From Candidatus Avacidaminococcus intestinavium (GTDB lineage Bacteria; Bacillota; Negativicutes; Acidaminococcales; Acidaminococcaceae), in NCBI GenBank assembly GCA_018714505.1, contig DVNI01000029.1, positions 1 to 38,666 on the forward strand: a DNA stretch of 38,666 bases, written 5' to 3'. How positions within the stretch are numbered: the stretch's first letter is position 1; every line of letters starts with the position of its first letter. Shown here piece after piece: positions 27,027-35,534 of the stretch. The notes below the pieces were generated by a model. The model was not told where the DNA came from and ran no database searches. It saw only the letters and a list, made by a program, of their open reading frames with translations. Position numbers and translations under genes: made by a program.

Positions 27027-27058
27027 CAGCCTGTTGGTGATCCAGCAGGTTGTTTTTT
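27027..27058 (+). terminator. Terminator of the HU gene
   Basis: Stem CAGCCTGTTGG (27027-27037) and CCAGCAGGTTG (27042-27052), loop TGAT, then six T. Confidence 0.92.
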
Positions 27059-27080
27059 ATTCTGAAACAAGGATAAAAAA

Positions 27081-27089
27081 TGTTATAAT
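27081..27089 (+). promoter_or_regulatory. Extended -10 promoter of divIC
   Basis: TGTTATAAT at 27081-27089, with only TCTGAA at 27061-27066 in the -35 place. It is identical over 15 bases to the deoC promoter. Confidence 0.6.
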
Positions 27090-27128
27090 ATAAAGAAAGA
27101 GTTTAATCTTTGATTGTGAGGAAATGCT

Positions 27129-27452
27129 ATGGTGAGGAAAAAGCGAGGAATTAATGGATTTAAACTCCTTCTAATGCTTGTTATAGCTTGCTTTTTGCTG
27201 GCTTTAGCATATAAAGAGTTTGGTATTTATAAATTAAATCAAGAAATGCTAAAAACCCAGCAAAAAATTGAAGCATTAGAAGCTGAGCAAAAAGCATTAT
27301 CTGAAGAAAGACTGCGTTTAGACGACCCTAAATATATTGAAAAGCTTGCGCGAGAAGAACATAATATGGTTGGCAAAGATGAAGTTCCTCTTTTTATTAT
27401 TGAAGAAGAGGCACCAGTAGAGGGAAAAAAACCTATTGAAGAAGGTAAATAA
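27129..27452 (+). CDS. divIC: Septum formation initiator DivIC/FtsB
   Basis: A 107-aa bitopic membrane protein: basic N terminus (VRKKRG), one transmembrane helix (about 12-29, LLLMLVIACFLLALAY), then a leucine-zipper-like coiled coil (about 30-65, LNQEMLKTQQKIEALEAEQ) and the conserved DDPKYIEKLAREEHNMV. Family knowledge: DivIC/FtsB joins FtsL and DivIB/FtsQ in the divisome to activate septal peptidoglycan synthesis. Its position before the S1-domain gene matches divIC-yabR of B. subtilis. The acidic Pro/Glu tail is variable. Start ATG 27129 with GAGG upstream. Confidence 0.93.
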   Translation: MVRKKRGINGFKLLLMLVIACFLLALAYKEFGIYKLNQEMLKTQQKIEALEAEQKALSEERLRLDDPKYIEKLAREEHNMVGKDEVPLFIIEEEAPVEGKKPIEEGK

Positions 27453-27474
27453 GAAAGCTTGTGCGCTTTTGCGG

Positions 27475-27504
27475 TTGACACTTGTTTAAGTTGAGGGGTA
27501 TAAT
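27475..27504 (+). promoter_or_regulatory. Consensus sigma-A promoter of the S1-domain gene
   Basis: TTGACA at 27475-27480 and TATAAT at 27499-27504, 18 bases apart: both hexamers are perfect. One of the strongest promoters in the window. Confidence 0.85.
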
Positions 27505-27546
27505 TATTCGCAGGAACAATATTGATAAGGGGGATCATTGATCTTT

Positions 27547-27963
27547 ATGGCTCTTGAAGTTGGCGCTATTGTAGAAGGCGAAGTTTCCGGAATTACGAAT
27601 TTTGGTGCTTTTGTGCAGCTGCCAGAGGGAAAGGTTGGACTAATCCATATTTCCGAGGTATCCAATGTATATGTAAAAGATGTACATGATTTTTTGAAAG
27701 AGAAAGATAAGGTGACAGTGAAAGTTCTGTCTATTGATGAAAAAGGTAAAATCGGTTTGTCTATTAAGCAACTGATGCCACCGCCGGCTCCTAGGAGACC
27801 TGCGGGAGAAAGGCGTCCGATGGTGCCAAAAGCACCACCAACGGTTTCTTTCGAAGATAAAATATCTAAGTTTTTGAAGGACAGTGACGATAGATTATTG
27901 GATTTAAGAAGAAATACTGAATCCAAACGCGGTGGTCGCGGTGCCAGTCGCAAAAACGATTAA
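27547..27963 (+). CDS. S1 RNA-binding domain protein (YabR-like)
   Basis: A 138-aa protein with one N-terminal S1/OB-fold domain (about 1-75: VEGEVSGITNFGAFVQLPEGKVGLIHISEV, of which the GAFV and GLIHIS blocks are diagnostic), a Pro/Arg-rich linker (PPPAPRRPAGERRP) and a basic C-terminal helix and tail. Family knowledge: YabR and polynucleotide-phosphorylase-type S1 domains bind RNA or ribosomes. Start choice is uncertain: ATG 27547 fits the family N terminus, but AAGGGGG (27527-27533) is 13 bases away, while TTG 27538 is only four bases from it. It has its own consensus promoter, unusually strong for a minor protein. Confidence 0.9.
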   Translation: MALEVGAIVEGEVSGITNFGAFVQLPEGKVGLIHISEVSNVYVKDVHDFLKEKDKVTVKVLSIDEKGKIGLSIKQLMPPPAPRRPAGERRPMVPKAPPTVSFEDKISKFLKDSDDRLLDLRRNTESKRGGRGASRKND

Positions 27964-27976
27964 TCTTTGATGTTAC

Positions 27977-28007
27977 AAGGCACTCTTCATGAGTGCCTCT
28001 TTTATTT
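27977..28007 (+). terminator. Weak terminator between the S1 gene and tilS
   Basis: Stem GGCACTC (27979-27985) / GAGTGCC (27991-27997), loop TTCAT, then TCTTTTATTT. The stem is short; partial read-through into tilS is likely because no other promoter is seen before tilS. Confidence 0.65.
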
Positions 28008-28020
28008 CAAGGAGATAAAA

Positions 28021-29406
28021 ATGAGTAAGCAAAAAATGCTAACAGCACAATTAGAGAAGTTGATTCTAAAGCAAAGCTTGCTGCCTGAAGGTAGTAAGAT
28101 TGTTGTTGCTTGTTCAGGTGGCGCTGACTCGATGGCTTTAACCATGTTGTTGACCTCTGCTCAAGCGGTTAAAAAGTGGCAGTTATATGTGTGTCATATT
28201 CAGCATCATATTAGAGAAACAGAAGCAGAAAGAGATGCAGTATATGTCGAAGAATTTTGTCGTCAGCGGCAATTAATTTTTAAACGTATTGACTGCGATG
28301 TTCCTTGTTGGGCAGCTGAAAAGAAATTATCGCTAGAAGAAGCTGCGCGCGAATTGCGTTATCAGGCCTTACACGAATATGCAACTTTAGTTGGCGCGGG
28401 AATTATTGTTACTGCCCATCATAAAGACGATCAAGTTGAAACGGTTCTTTTAAATTTATTGCGTGGAGCTGGAACACGTGGCTTACGTGGAATGCTCGCT
28501 AAAAACGGTTTAATTGTTAGACCATTACTTAAAGTTAATAAAAGAGATTTAGAAATATATTGTCAAGAGCAAGGTGTTAAGTGGTTGGTAGATAGCACGA
28601 ATACAGATACTAGTTATCGTCGCAATCGTATTCGTTATGAACTCTTGCCGATGCTTATGACTTATAATAGCAAAATTACTGAGAAGTTACTCAGTGTTTC
28701 AGAATTAGCAGAGCAAGATGAAGCGGCGTTAGCTTGTTATGCCAATATTTATCTGCAAAAACATTTGAAAATAAAACAAACTGGTTCGCAGTTAAATGTG
28801 GAAAAATTATTGCAGATACCAAAAGCTGTTAGTACGCGTGTTTTGCGCGAGGCCTTTTATAAATCGCTTACTACTGAAAAGCAGCAGTTAGAACGCAAGC
28901 ATATAGAAGCGCTCTGGCGACTTGTGCAAAATAAACGTAGTGGCGTCAAGGTGAACTTACCAGGTATGGTTGTAAGTTATGCTTATGATGTTTTATCTTT
29001 TGGCAAACAACCTGCGCTTTTAAAAACTTTTAAGACGCAAGTGCTACACGTGCCAGGCGAAGTGCACTTACCTTGTGGTAGAATGATAAGCGCAGTTTAT
29101 AGTGAAGAAAGACCGCAAGGAGAGCAAACGGAATTTTTAGCGTATCCTGCTGAATTAATTACTGATATAATAGAAGTGAGAAATCGGCAGGCCGGAGATG
29201 TTTTTTTTGTTGAAGGTGTAGGACGAAAAAAATTAAAGAAATACTTAATTGACCGTAAAGTTGCCGTTACTAAACGTGATGAAATGGTTGTGGTAGCCAG
29301 TGGTAATAATGTTTTGTGGTTGCTTGATGAGCGCAAGGCTGGTTACTTATTACAAAGTAAATGCGAGAAATGGTTAATACTCAAAATTATAGGAGAGGAA
29401 AGTTAG
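28021..29406 (+). CDS. tilS: tRNA(Ile)-lysidine synthase
   Basis: TilS attaches lysine to C34 of the tRNA-Ile with CAU anticodon, changing it to read AUA. The 461-aa chain has the N-type PP-loop S32-G-G-A-D-S37, TAHHKDDQVETVLLNLLRG (conserved HH and DDQ...E), the RRNRIRYELLP segment, and the C-terminal TilS domain (RNRQAGDVFF, KKLKKYLIDRKV). ATG 28021 with AAGGAG upstream replaces the longer frame from 27967, which crosses the terminator. It is followed one base later by hpt, the usual tilS-hpt pair. Confidence 0.96.
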   Translation: MSKQKMLTAQLEKLILKQSLLPEGSKIVVACSGGADSMALTMLLTSAQAVKKWQLYVCHIQHHIRETEAERDAVYVEEFCRQRQLIFKRIDCDVPCWAAEKKLSLEEAARELRYQALHEYATLVGAGIIVTAHHKDDQVETVLLNLLRGAGTRGLRGMLAKNGLIVRPLLKVNKRDLEIYCQEQGVKWLVDSTNTDTSYRRNRIRYELLPMLMTYNSKITEKLLSVSELAEQDEAALACYANIYLQKHLKIKQTGSQLNVEKLLQIPKAVSTRVLREAFYKSLTTEKQQLERKHIEALWRLVQNKRSGVKVNLPGMVVSYAYDVLSFGKQPALLKTFKTQVLHVPGEVHLPCGRMISAVYSEERPQGEQTEFLAYPAELITDIIEVRNRQAGDVFFVEGVGRKKLKKYLIDRKVAVTKRDEMVVVASGNNVLWLLDERKAGYLLQSKCEKWLILKIIGEES

Positions 29407-29407
29407 A

Positions 29408-29950
29408 ATGCATAAGGATATAAAAGAAGTTTTATTTTCAGAAGAAGTAATAGCGGCAAAAGTACAAGAAATGGGAGCGCAAATTACGGCTGATTATGCA
29501 GGACAAAAATTGATTGTAGTTTCTTTATTAAAAGGGGCTGTTTATTTTACGGCTGATTTAACGAAGAAAATAGATTTACCGGTTCGTTTGGATTTTATGA
29601 TTGCTTCTTCATATGGTGATGAAAGTATTTCGGCAGGTAATATTAATGTAATTAAAGATATTGATGAAAAAATTGCTGGTAAACATGTTTTATTAATAGA
29701 TGATATTATTGATACAGGTTTGACTTTAGATAAAATATCTAAGTTGTTAGAAACGCATCATCCTTTGTCGGTGAAAACAGCAGTATTATTAGACAAAGGG
29801 GCACGCAGAGTTAATAATATGAATGCGGATTATGTGGGTTTTGAAATCCCTGATGAATTCGTCGTAGGTTATGGTTTAGATTTTGCTGGCGACTACCGTA
29901 ATTTGCCTTTTATCGGTATTTTGAAACCAGCTGTTTTTGCTAAGAAATAA
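29408..29950 (+). CDS. hpt: Hypoxanthine phosphoribosyltransferase
   Basis: Converts hypoxanthine or guanine plus PRPP to IMP or GMP in purine salvage. The 180-aa size is standard. The PRPP motif VLLIDDIIDTGLTL is at about 96-109, the SLLKGAVYF loop at about 38-46, SSYGDES forms the flexible loop, and VGYGLDFAGDYRNLPFIG is the C-terminal signature. ATG 29408 begins one base after the tilS stop, with GGAGAGG in the tilS end as ribosome binding site. Order tilS-hpt-ftsH is conserved in Firmicutes. Confidence 0.97.
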   Translation: MHKDIKEVLFSEEVIAAKVQEMGAQITADYAGQKLIVVSLLKGAVYFTADLTKKIDLPVRLDFMIASSYGDESISAGNINVIKDIDEKIAGKHVLLIDDIIDTGLTLDKISKLLETHHPLSVKTAVLLDKGARRVNNMNADYVGFEIPDEFVVGYGLDFAGDYRNLPFIGILKPAVFAKK

Positions 29951-29956
29951 TTATGC

Positions 29957-29985
29957 TTGTTATCAAAAACAGATTAGTGTATCAT
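29957..29985 (+). promoter_or_regulatory. Possible ftsH promoter
   Basis: TTGTTA at 29957-29962 and TATCAT at 29980-29985 are 17 bases apart. An alternative -10, CATAAT, lies at 29983-29988. Confidence 0.4.
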
Positions 29986-30023
29986 AATAAAATACAATGA
30001 AAAAATAGAAAGGAGGGCATTTT

Positions 30024-31985
30024 GTGGGTAAGTTTTTTAGAAATGTCAGCTTTTACTTATTTATTATTATTATAGCTATATGGATGCTCGAACAATATTC
30101 TGCTAATACTATTAGCAAAACAGACATTACATATAGTAATTTTATGAGACAAGTACAACAAAATGAAGTTGAAAATGTAACCGTGGTTGATAATATAATT
30201 TCAGGAAAGCTAAAGTCAGGTGCTGATTTTAGTACGATTGCTCCTAACGATCCTGAATTAATCAATACTTTGCGCAGTCATAATGTGGAGATTAGCGCAG
30301 AATTACCGCCTCAGCCTCCCTGGTGGATGACGATTATTACGTCCATGCTACCAATGCTTTTAATTATTGGAATCTGGTTCCTTTTAATGCAGCAAAGCCA
30401 AGGTGGCGGCGGACGCGTTATGTCTTTCGGTAAAAGTAAGGCAAAAATGTATGGTGACGAAAAAGTTAAAATTACGTTTAAAGATGTAGCAGGAGCAGAT
30501 GAAGCAAAGCAGGAACTATCGGAGGTTGTAGAGTTTTTAAAGAAACCTAAAAAGTTTAATGAATTAGGTGCTCGTATTCCTAAGGGCGTTTTACTTTTTG
30601 GACCTCCTGGAACAGGTAAAACGTTACTGGCTAAAGCCGTAGCTGGAGAAGCTGGTGTGCCTTTCTTTAGTATCAGTGGTTCTGATTTTGTTGAGATGTT
30701 CGTAGGTGTTGGTGCTTCACGTGTACGTGATTTATTTGAACAGGCGAAGAAAAATGCGCCTTGTATCATTTTTATTGATGAGATTGATGCTGTTGGGCGT
30801 CAAAGGGGTGCCGGCTTAGGTGGCGGACATGACGAACGTGAACAAACCTTAAATCAGTTATTGGTTGAAATGGACGGTTTTGGTGCTAATGAAGGCATTA
30901 TTATGATTGCAGCTACCAATAGGCCGGATATTCTTGACCCAGCTTTACTAAGACCGGGGCGTTTTGATCGTCAGATTGTCGTAGATCGTCCTGATATTAA
31001 AGGGCGTCAAGAGATTTTGAAAGTGCACGTAAAAGGTAAACCAATCGCTAGTGATATTGATTTAGAAGTCGTGGCGAGAAGGACACCGGGCTTTACTGGT
31101 GCAGATCTTAGTAATTTGGTGAATGAAGCAGCGTTGTTATCAGCGCGCCGCAATAAAAAAACCATTAATATGTCAGAAATGGAAGAAGCAGCTGAGCGCG
31201 TAATGATGGGACCAGAACGCAGAAGTCGTGTGATTAGCGATAATGAAAAAAGATTGACGGCTTACCATGAGGGTGGACATACTTTAGTGGGCATGCTTTT
31301 AGATCATACAGATCCTGTTCATAAGGTAACGATTATTCCGAGAGGTAGAGCTGGCGGTTATACCCTGAGCTTACCAAAAGAAGATCGCTATTATGCAACA
31401 AAAAGCGAACTTTTAGATGAGTTAAAATTACTTTTGGGTGGACGTGTTGCTGAAGCGTTGGTCTTAAAAGAAATATCCAGCGGTGCTAGTAATGACTTGC
31501 AGCGAGTAACGGCTTTAGCACGTCAGATGATTTGCGAATTTGGGATGAGTGAAAGTTTGGGAACTATGACTTTTGGACACAGACAAGATCAAGTTTTTTT
31601 GGGACGTGATATTGCTAAAGACAAAGATTATAGTGAAGAAGTTGCAGCTCAAATCGATAAAGAAATTCGTAGATTTATTGATGAAGCGTACAAAGAAACT
31701 GAGAAATTATTAAGTGAAAATATTGATAAACTACATTTAATTGCTGATGCTTTAATGGAGCGAGAGACGCTTGAAGGTTATGAAGTAAAACAATTAATGG
31801 AGCAGGGTAAAATTTTGCCAAAAGAAGAGAATAAACAAGATCCGCTGCAACCAGCCCCACTTCCGGTAGATGAAGAGCAAGCGGTAAATCCGGCTAGTGA
31901 GGTAAAAACAGCTAAAGAAGTATTGCAGCCGGCTCCGGAAAATGCGCAGGGTGATTTAGCGCATCCGATTAAACAACAAGAATAA
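30024..31985 (+). CDS. ftsH: ATP-dependent zinc metalloprotease FtsH
   Basis: A membrane AAA+ protease of 653 aa. Two transmembrane helices (about 7-23 and 107-124) flank a small extracytoplasmic domain. The AAA module has Walker A G193-P-P-G-T-G-K-T200, Walker [14 protein letters not shown], the pore motif [11 protein letters not shown], and the second region of homology [20 protein letters not shown]. The zinc site is H415-E-G-G-H419 (usual form HEAGH) with third ligand D491. The C-terminal tail from about 605 is Pro/Ala/Glu-rich, with LQPAP occurring twice. GTG start with AAAGGAGG upstream. It degrades misassembled membrane and regulatory proteins. A terminator follows. Confidence 0.98.
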   Translation: MGKFFRNVSFYLFIIIIAIWMLEQYSANTISKTDITYSNFMRQVQQNEVENVTVVDNIISGKLKSGADFSTIAPNDPELINTLRSHNVEISAELPPQPPWWMTIITSMLPMLLIIGIWFLLMQQSQGGGGRVMSFGKSKAKMYGDEKVKITFKDVAGADEAKQELSEVVEFLKKPKKFNELGARIPKGVLLFGPPGTGKTLLAKAVAGEAGVPFFSISGSDFVEMFVGVGASRVRDLFEQAKKNAPCIIFIDEIDAVGRQRGAGLGGGHDEREQTLNQLLVEMDGFGANEGIIMIAATNRPDILDPALLRPGRFDRQIVVDRPDIKGRQEILKVHVKGKPIASDIDLEVVARRTPGFTGADLSNLVNEAALLSARRNKKTINMSEMEEAAERVMMGPERRSRVISDNEKRLTAYHEGGHTLVGMLLDHTDPVHKVTIIPRGRAGGYTLSLPKEDRYYATKSELLDELKLLLGGRVAEALVLKEISSGASNDLQRVTALARQMICEFGMSESLGTMTFGHRQDQVFLGRDIAKDKDYSEEVAAQIDKEIRRFIDEAYKETEKLLSENIDKLHLIADALMERETLEGYEVKQLMEQGKILPKEENKQDPLQPAPLPVDEEQAVNPASEVKTAKEVLQPAPENAQGDLAHPIKQQE

Positions 31986-31992
31986 ATGTTTC

Positions 31993-32028
31993 AAAATCCC
32001 CACTATTTTAGATAGTGGGGATTTTTTT
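31993..32028 (+). terminator. Terminator of ftsH
   Basis: Stem ATCCCCACTAT (31996-32006) and ATAGTGGGGAT (32012-32022), extended by AAA/TTT, followed by T at 32022-32028. Confidence 0.94.
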
Positions 32029-32031
32029 GTC

Positions 32032-32060
32032 TTGACAATAGGTTAACCGATTGCTATTCT
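32032..32060 (+). promoter_or_regulatory. Promoter of birA-bioY-coaX
   Basis: TTGACA at 32032-32037 and TATTCT at 32055-32060, 17 bases apart. The BirA-like operator lies across the spacer, the -10 and the start region. Confidence 0.65.
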
Positions 32061-32071
32061 ATGGATAACAT
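32040..32071 (+). promoter_or_regulatory. BirA operator (biotin repressor box)
   Basis: AGGTTAACC (32040-32048) and GGATAACAT (32063-32071) are separated by 14 bases. They match the published Gram-positive BirA site, TTGTTAACC - 14 to 16 bases - GGTTAACAA, at 7 of 9 positions in each half. The site covers the birA promoter, and the downstream BirA has an HTH domain. Biotin-dependent self-repression is therefore expected. Confidence 0.65.
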
Positions 32072-32089
32072 AAAACGGGAAGTGATTAA

Positions 32090-33085
32090 ATGCGTACGCG
32101 AATACTAGAAGTTTTACGACGTAAAGCGCCAGAGGCTGTATCGGGAGAAGAAATCTCAAACTCTTTGGGAGTTTCTCGAACTGCTATCTGGAAACATATT
32201 CAAGTTTTAAAAAACAACGGTTATTTGATTGAGTCATTGCCTAAAAAAGGCTATATTTTGCGTAGTTCACCTGATAGTATTAGACCGGAAGAAATATTAA
32301 CGCGATTAAAAACAAAATGGTTAGGACGAGAGATTCATTATGAAGACTCGGTGGTATCGACTAATGAAGTGGCCAAAAAACTAGCTAATGCTGGGTGCAA
32401 TGATGGGTTACTTTGTGTAGCGGAAGAACAAGTGGGCGGTAAGGGACGACTAGCTAGAGGCTGGTTTTCACCCTATGCACAAGGCCTTTGGTTTTCTATT
32501 GTGCTAAAACCCCCGTTTTTGCCCGAAGAAGCTGCGAAGTGCACACTGTTGGCAGCAGTTGCGGTTGTACGTGCCGTACATGAATATACTGGAGTCGATG
32601 CTGGTATTAAGTGGCCGAACGACATATTGTTTGGCGGTAAAAAGCTAGTAGGTATTTTAACAGAAATGAATGCTGAATTTGGACATATTAATTACGTAGT
32701 GATTGGGATTGGGATTAATATTAAGATTAAAACAGTAGATTTACCACCAGAACTACAAGATATTGTTGCCTCACTTGCAGCAATTGCGCAGCAAGATATT
32801 AAACGTGCAGAATTATTAGCTTTGATTTTGCAAAATATGGAAGAGTTATATGAAATGGTTCTTAAAGAAGGGTTTGCACCGGTTTTTGCTCAATGGCGTA
32901 AGTGGTCAGTGACACTTGGTAAAGATGTTAAAGTTATTGCTCCCGCTGAAACATATGAAGGCCGAGCTGTTGATATTGATGAAGAAGGTTTACTGATTGT
33001 GCGGCGTAGTGACGGTAATCTAGTGAAAGTGATTGCCGGTGATGTGTCGATTAGAGCTACGGACGCTAAGGGAGGAAAATACTAG
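32090..33085 (+). CDS. birA: Bifunctional biotin-protein ligase / biotin operon repressor
   Basis: BirA activates biotin to biotinyl-AMP, transfers it to carboxylase subunits, and with its N-terminal HTH represses biotin genes. The 331-aa chain has the winged HTH (about 1-62: GEEISNSLGVSRTAIWKHIQ), the catalytic domain with the biotinyl-AMP loop G116-G-K-G-R-L-A-R-G-W125 (usual GRGRxGRxW, slightly divergent), KWPNDILFGGKKLVGIL with the catalytic Lys, and a C-terminal SH3-like domain. The start is ATG 32090 with GGAAGTGAT upstream. bioY begins one base after the stop. The operator upstream fits the regulator role. Confidence 0.95.
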   Translation: MRTRILEVLRRKAPEAVSGEEISNSLGVSRTAIWKHIQVLKNNGYLIESLPKKGYILRSSPDSIRPEEILTRLKTKWLGREIHYEDSVVSTNEVAKKLANAGCNDGLLCVAEEQVGGKGRLARGWFSPYAQGLWFSIVLKPPFLPEEAAKCTLLAAVAVVRAVHEYTGVDAGIKWPNDILFGGKKLVGILTEMNAEFGHINYVVIGIGINIKIKTVDLPPELQDIVASLAAIAQQDIKRAELLALILQNMEELYEMVLKEGFAPVFAQWRKWSVTLGKDVKVIAPAETYEGRAVDIDEEGLLIVRRSDGNLVKVIAGDVSIRATDAKGGKY

Positions 33086-33086
33086 G

Positions 33087-33653
33087 ATGCAACTACGTAA
33101 TATGCTCTTAGCGGCTACTTTTACGGCACTGATGATTATTAGTTCTTACATTGTAGTGCCGATTGGACCAGTTCCTCATACACTACAACCTTTAGTCGTA
33201 TTACTATCGGGAATGCTACTCGGACCGAAATGGGGACCTAGCAGTTTGCTGGTATGGATAGCTTTAGGGGTCTTAGGTTTACCGGTTTTTAATCAAGGAC
33301 AGGCTGGCGCCGTAATGTTAATTGGACCTACTGGTGGTTTTATTCTGGGCTTTGTAGTTTGCTCATGGTTAGTTGGTTGGTTAACTTGCCGTGATCCAAA
33401 AAGTGGTTATGGCAAGACCTTCATATATTTGTTTAGTGGTATTATTATTGCCTATGCAATGGGCATGGTTGGTTTTAAATTAAGTTTCCAATATTTTTTG
33501 CAAAAGCCGATGACTTGGGAAAAATCCATCATAATAGCTATTGCACCTTTTCTGCCTTTTGATATAATAAAAACAATCGCTGCAACTTATATAGGAGTGC
33601 ATGTGAGAAAGGCGCTCGTGGCGTCCGGTTTATATACAGTAAAACGCAAATAG
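33087..33653 (+). CDS. bioY: Biotin transporter BioY (ECF S component)
   Basis: A 188-aa membrane protein with about six helices. It shows the BioY signatures: PIGPVPHTLQPLVVLLSGMLLG in the first third (the biotin-binding loop follows), WIALGVLGLPVF, and GPTGGFILGF. Family knowledge: BioY imports biotin alone or with EcfA/A'/T. The longer frame from 33033 overlaps birA and is rejected; ATG 33087 has GGAGG 11 bases upstream. No biotin synthesis gene is in the window, so uptake plus ligation under a BirA operator suggests reliance on external biotin. That reliance is inference. Confidence 0.93.
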   Translation: MQLRNMLLAATFTALMIISSYIVVPIGPVPHTLQPLVVLLSGMLLGPKWGPSSLLVWIALGVLGLPVFNQGQAGAVMLIGPTGGFILGFVVCSWLVGWLTCRDPKSGYGKTFIYLFSGIIIAYAMGMVGFKLSFQYFLQKPMTWEKSIIIAIAPFLPFDIIKTIAATYIGVHVRKALVASGLYTVKRK

Positions 33654-33686
33654 CGTATAATCAACCACTTGTGGGGAGGAAACAAA

Positions 33687-34460
33687 ATGTTATTAGTAAT
33701 AGATGTAGGTAACTCTAATATTGTCGCTGGTGTTTATCAAGATAGTGAATTACTTGTTCATTGGCGTTTTTCTACAGATCGGTCAAAAACAGCAGATGAA
33801 TATGGAATTTTATTAAGCAGTATGTTTGGATATAGTCATGTAAGTATGAGCGAGGTTACTAATATCATTATCTCCTCTGTGGTACCTCCACTTTTAGTGC
33901 CGCTTAGCAGAATGTGTGAAAGATACTTTGAAATAGCACCATTACTGGTTGGACCGGGGTTAAAAAGTGGTCTACAATTGCGCTATGAAAACCCGAAAGA
34001 AGTTGGGGCTGATCGTATTGTGAATGCGGTAGCCGCTTTTGAAAAGTATAAGGAGAAAGGGCCGCTAATTATTGTAGACTTTGGCACAGCAACGACTTTT
34101 TGTGCTGTTTTACCGACAGGTGAGTACTTGGGAGGAGCTATTGCACCAGGTATTGGGATTTCTACTGAAGCATTATTTCAAAAAGCAGCAAAATTACCAC
34201 GTATAGAATTAATTACTCCGGGTAGCGTTATCTGTCGTAATACTGTAAAAGCCATGCAGGCAGGTGTGATTTATGGCTTTGTCGGACAAATGGATGGCAT
34301 TGTGAGCCGGATGATAGAAGAATTAGGTGGGAAAGCTTTTGTTATTGCAACCGGCGGGTTTGCAAATACGATGGCTGCTGAGTCAAATTTGATTAATGTC
34401 GTAGAATCGTTCCTTACTTTAGATGGCTTACGAATTTTGTTTGAGCGCAATTCTAAATAA
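33687..34460 (+). CDS. coaX: Type III pantothenate kinase
   Basis: CoaX phosphorylates pantothenate, the first step of coenzyme A synthesis, and is not feedback-inhibited by CoA. The 257-aa protein of the ASKHA fold begins [16 protein letters not shown] (D6 and N9 in the phosphate-1 motif). It has [15 protein letters not shown], then [14 protein letters not shown], and [14 protein letters not shown] 33687 with GGGGAGG upstream is chosen over 33669. It is the third gene after birA and bioY with a 33-base gap, and a hairpin follows. Grouping birA with coaX is common in Firmicutes. Confidence 0.96.
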   Translation: MLLVIDVGNSNIVAGVYQDSELLVHWRFSTDRSKTADEYGILLSSMFGYSHVSMSEVTNIIISSVVPPLLVPLSRMCERYFEIAPLLVGPGLKSGLQLRYENPKEVGADRIVNAVAAFEKYKEKGPLIIVDFGTATTFCAVLPTGEYLGGAIAPGIGISTEALFQKAAKLPRIELITPGSVICRNTVKAMQAGVIYGFVGQMDGIVSRMIEELGGKAFVIATGGFANTMAAESNLINVVESFLTLDGLRILFERNSK

Positions 34461-34469
34461 ATATCTTAG

Positions 34470-34500
34470 AGGCCTGCTACTTAGCAGGCCTTAGTTATCT
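34470..34500 (+). terminator. Hairpin between coaX and dusB (weak terminator)
   Basis: Stem AGGCCTGCT (34470-34478) and AGCAGGCCT (34483-34491), loop ACTT. Only scattered T follow (TAGTTATCTTT). No promoter is seen before dusB, so read-through is probable. Confidence 0.6.
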
Positions 34501-34517
34501 TTAAGATGAGGTGGAAA

Positions 34518-35492
34518 ATGTTTTTAGGTAAACTTGAAGTAAAAATACCAGTTGTGTTGGCACCGATGGCGGGAATAACGGATTTGCCTTTTCGTTTACT
34601 ATGCCGCGAACTGGGGAGTGGTTTTACAATATCAGAAATGGTGAGTGCCAAAGGGCTTTTGCATAAGAATGACAAGACGTTTGCGATGCTACGGATAGAA
34701 GAGAAGGAACGGCCTACAGCTATCCAGCTATTTGGTTCAGATCCAAGGGAATTAGCTGAAGCGGCAGCAATTGTAGAAAAAAATGGCGCAGATATAGTTG
34801 ATTTTAATATGGGTTGTCCTGTACCAAAGATTGTTAATAATGGCGAGGGCTCAGCCTTGATGAAGAATCCTGAACTTGCTTATGAAATTTTGGCAAGAAT
34901 GGTTGATGCGGTGCAAATCCCCGTAACCGTCAAGTTTCGTTCGGGTTGGAACGAAAAAACTATGAATGCTGAAGAGATTGCACGCAAGGCCGAACTTGCT
35001 GGCGTTAGTGCCGTAGCTGTGCATGCTAGAACACGAGAACAACATTATAGTGGAACTGCTGATTGGCAGGTAATTAGGGCAGTGAAGGAAGTTGTAAAAA
35101 TACCTGTTTTTGGTAATGGTGATATAAAAAGTTTAGCAGATGGTAAGCGAATGATTGAAGAAACTAATTGCGATGGACTTATGCTTGGGCGTGGCGTTGA
35201 TGGTAATCCATGGTTGTTTCGTGACTTTGCAGCTTATTTTAAAGGAGAACCACAACCAGAACCAGTAGCATTAGAAGAACGCTTTGCCTTTATTATCAGA
35301 CATTTTTCCTTGTTAATCGCACATAAAGGGGAAGTTGTTGCTACTAAGGAAATGCGAAGACATCTGACTGCATACAGTAAAGGTTTGCCTTATGCCGCAG
35401 AATATCGCGGTAAATTTAATGCAATTACGGATTTTGAGCAAGCAAAAAAAATATTAGATGAATATTTGCAGAAACTTATTGCTGAAAGATAA
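34518..35492 (+). CDS. dusB: tRNA-dihydrouridine synthase DusB
   Basis: An FMN enzyme that reduces uridines in the tRNA D-loop. The 324-aa TIM barrel has VVLAPMAGITDLPFR at the start, the catalytic C100 in MGCPVPKIV, TVKFRSGW (FMN-binding Lys), HARTREQHYSG, GNGDI and LGRGVDGNPWLF; these fit the DusB group. ATG 34518 is supported by GAGGTGG seven bases before it; ATG 34506 overlaps that box. The gene stands alone between the coaX hairpin and the palindrome before the HTH gene. Confidence 0.95.
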   Translation: MFLGKLEVKIPVVLAPMAGITDLPFRLLCRELGSGFTISEMVSAKGLLHKNDKTFAMLRIEEKERPTAIQLFGSDPRELAEAAAIVEKNGADIVDFNMGCPVPKIVNNGEGSALMKNPELAYEILARMVDAVQIPVTVKFRSGWNEKTMNAEEIARKAELAGVSAVAVHARTREQHYSGTADWQVIRAVKEVVKIPVFGNGDIKSLADGKRMIEETNCDGLMLGRGVDGNPWLFRDFAAYFKGEPQPEPVALEERFAFIIRHFSLLIAHKGEVVATKEMRRHLTAYSKGLPYAAEYRGKFNAITDFEQAKKILDEYLQKLIAER

Positions 35493-35504
35493 TAGAAACT
35501 GTTG

Positions 35505-35534
35505 TTGAGCAATTCAGATAATTCATGTTAAAAT
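35505..35534 (+). promoter_or_regulatory. Extended -10 promoter of the three-gene cassette
   Basis: TTGAGC at 35505-35510 and TAAAAT at 35529-35534 are 18 bases apart, with TG at 35526-35527 forming an extended -10. The -10 overlaps the left edge of the 35-base palindrome. Confidence 0.5.

Noticed and set aside
27504-27953. 149-aa frame on the minus strand opposite the S1 gene
   Set aside because: It is antisense to a gene with clear motifs, promoter and terminator. Its Ser/Pro/Thr-rich composition is typical of a shadow frame, and no Shine-Dalgarno or family was seen.
27967-28020. Longer TilS start at 27967
   Set aside because: The extension crosses the hairpin at 27979-27997, has no Shine-Dalgarno, and ATG 28021 has a perfect AAGGAG.
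30311-30769. 152-aa frame on the minus strand inside ftsH
   Set aside because: It lies opposite the Walker A/B region of ftsH, whose codons are strongly constrained; it is a mirror frame with no ribosome binding site or recognisable domain.
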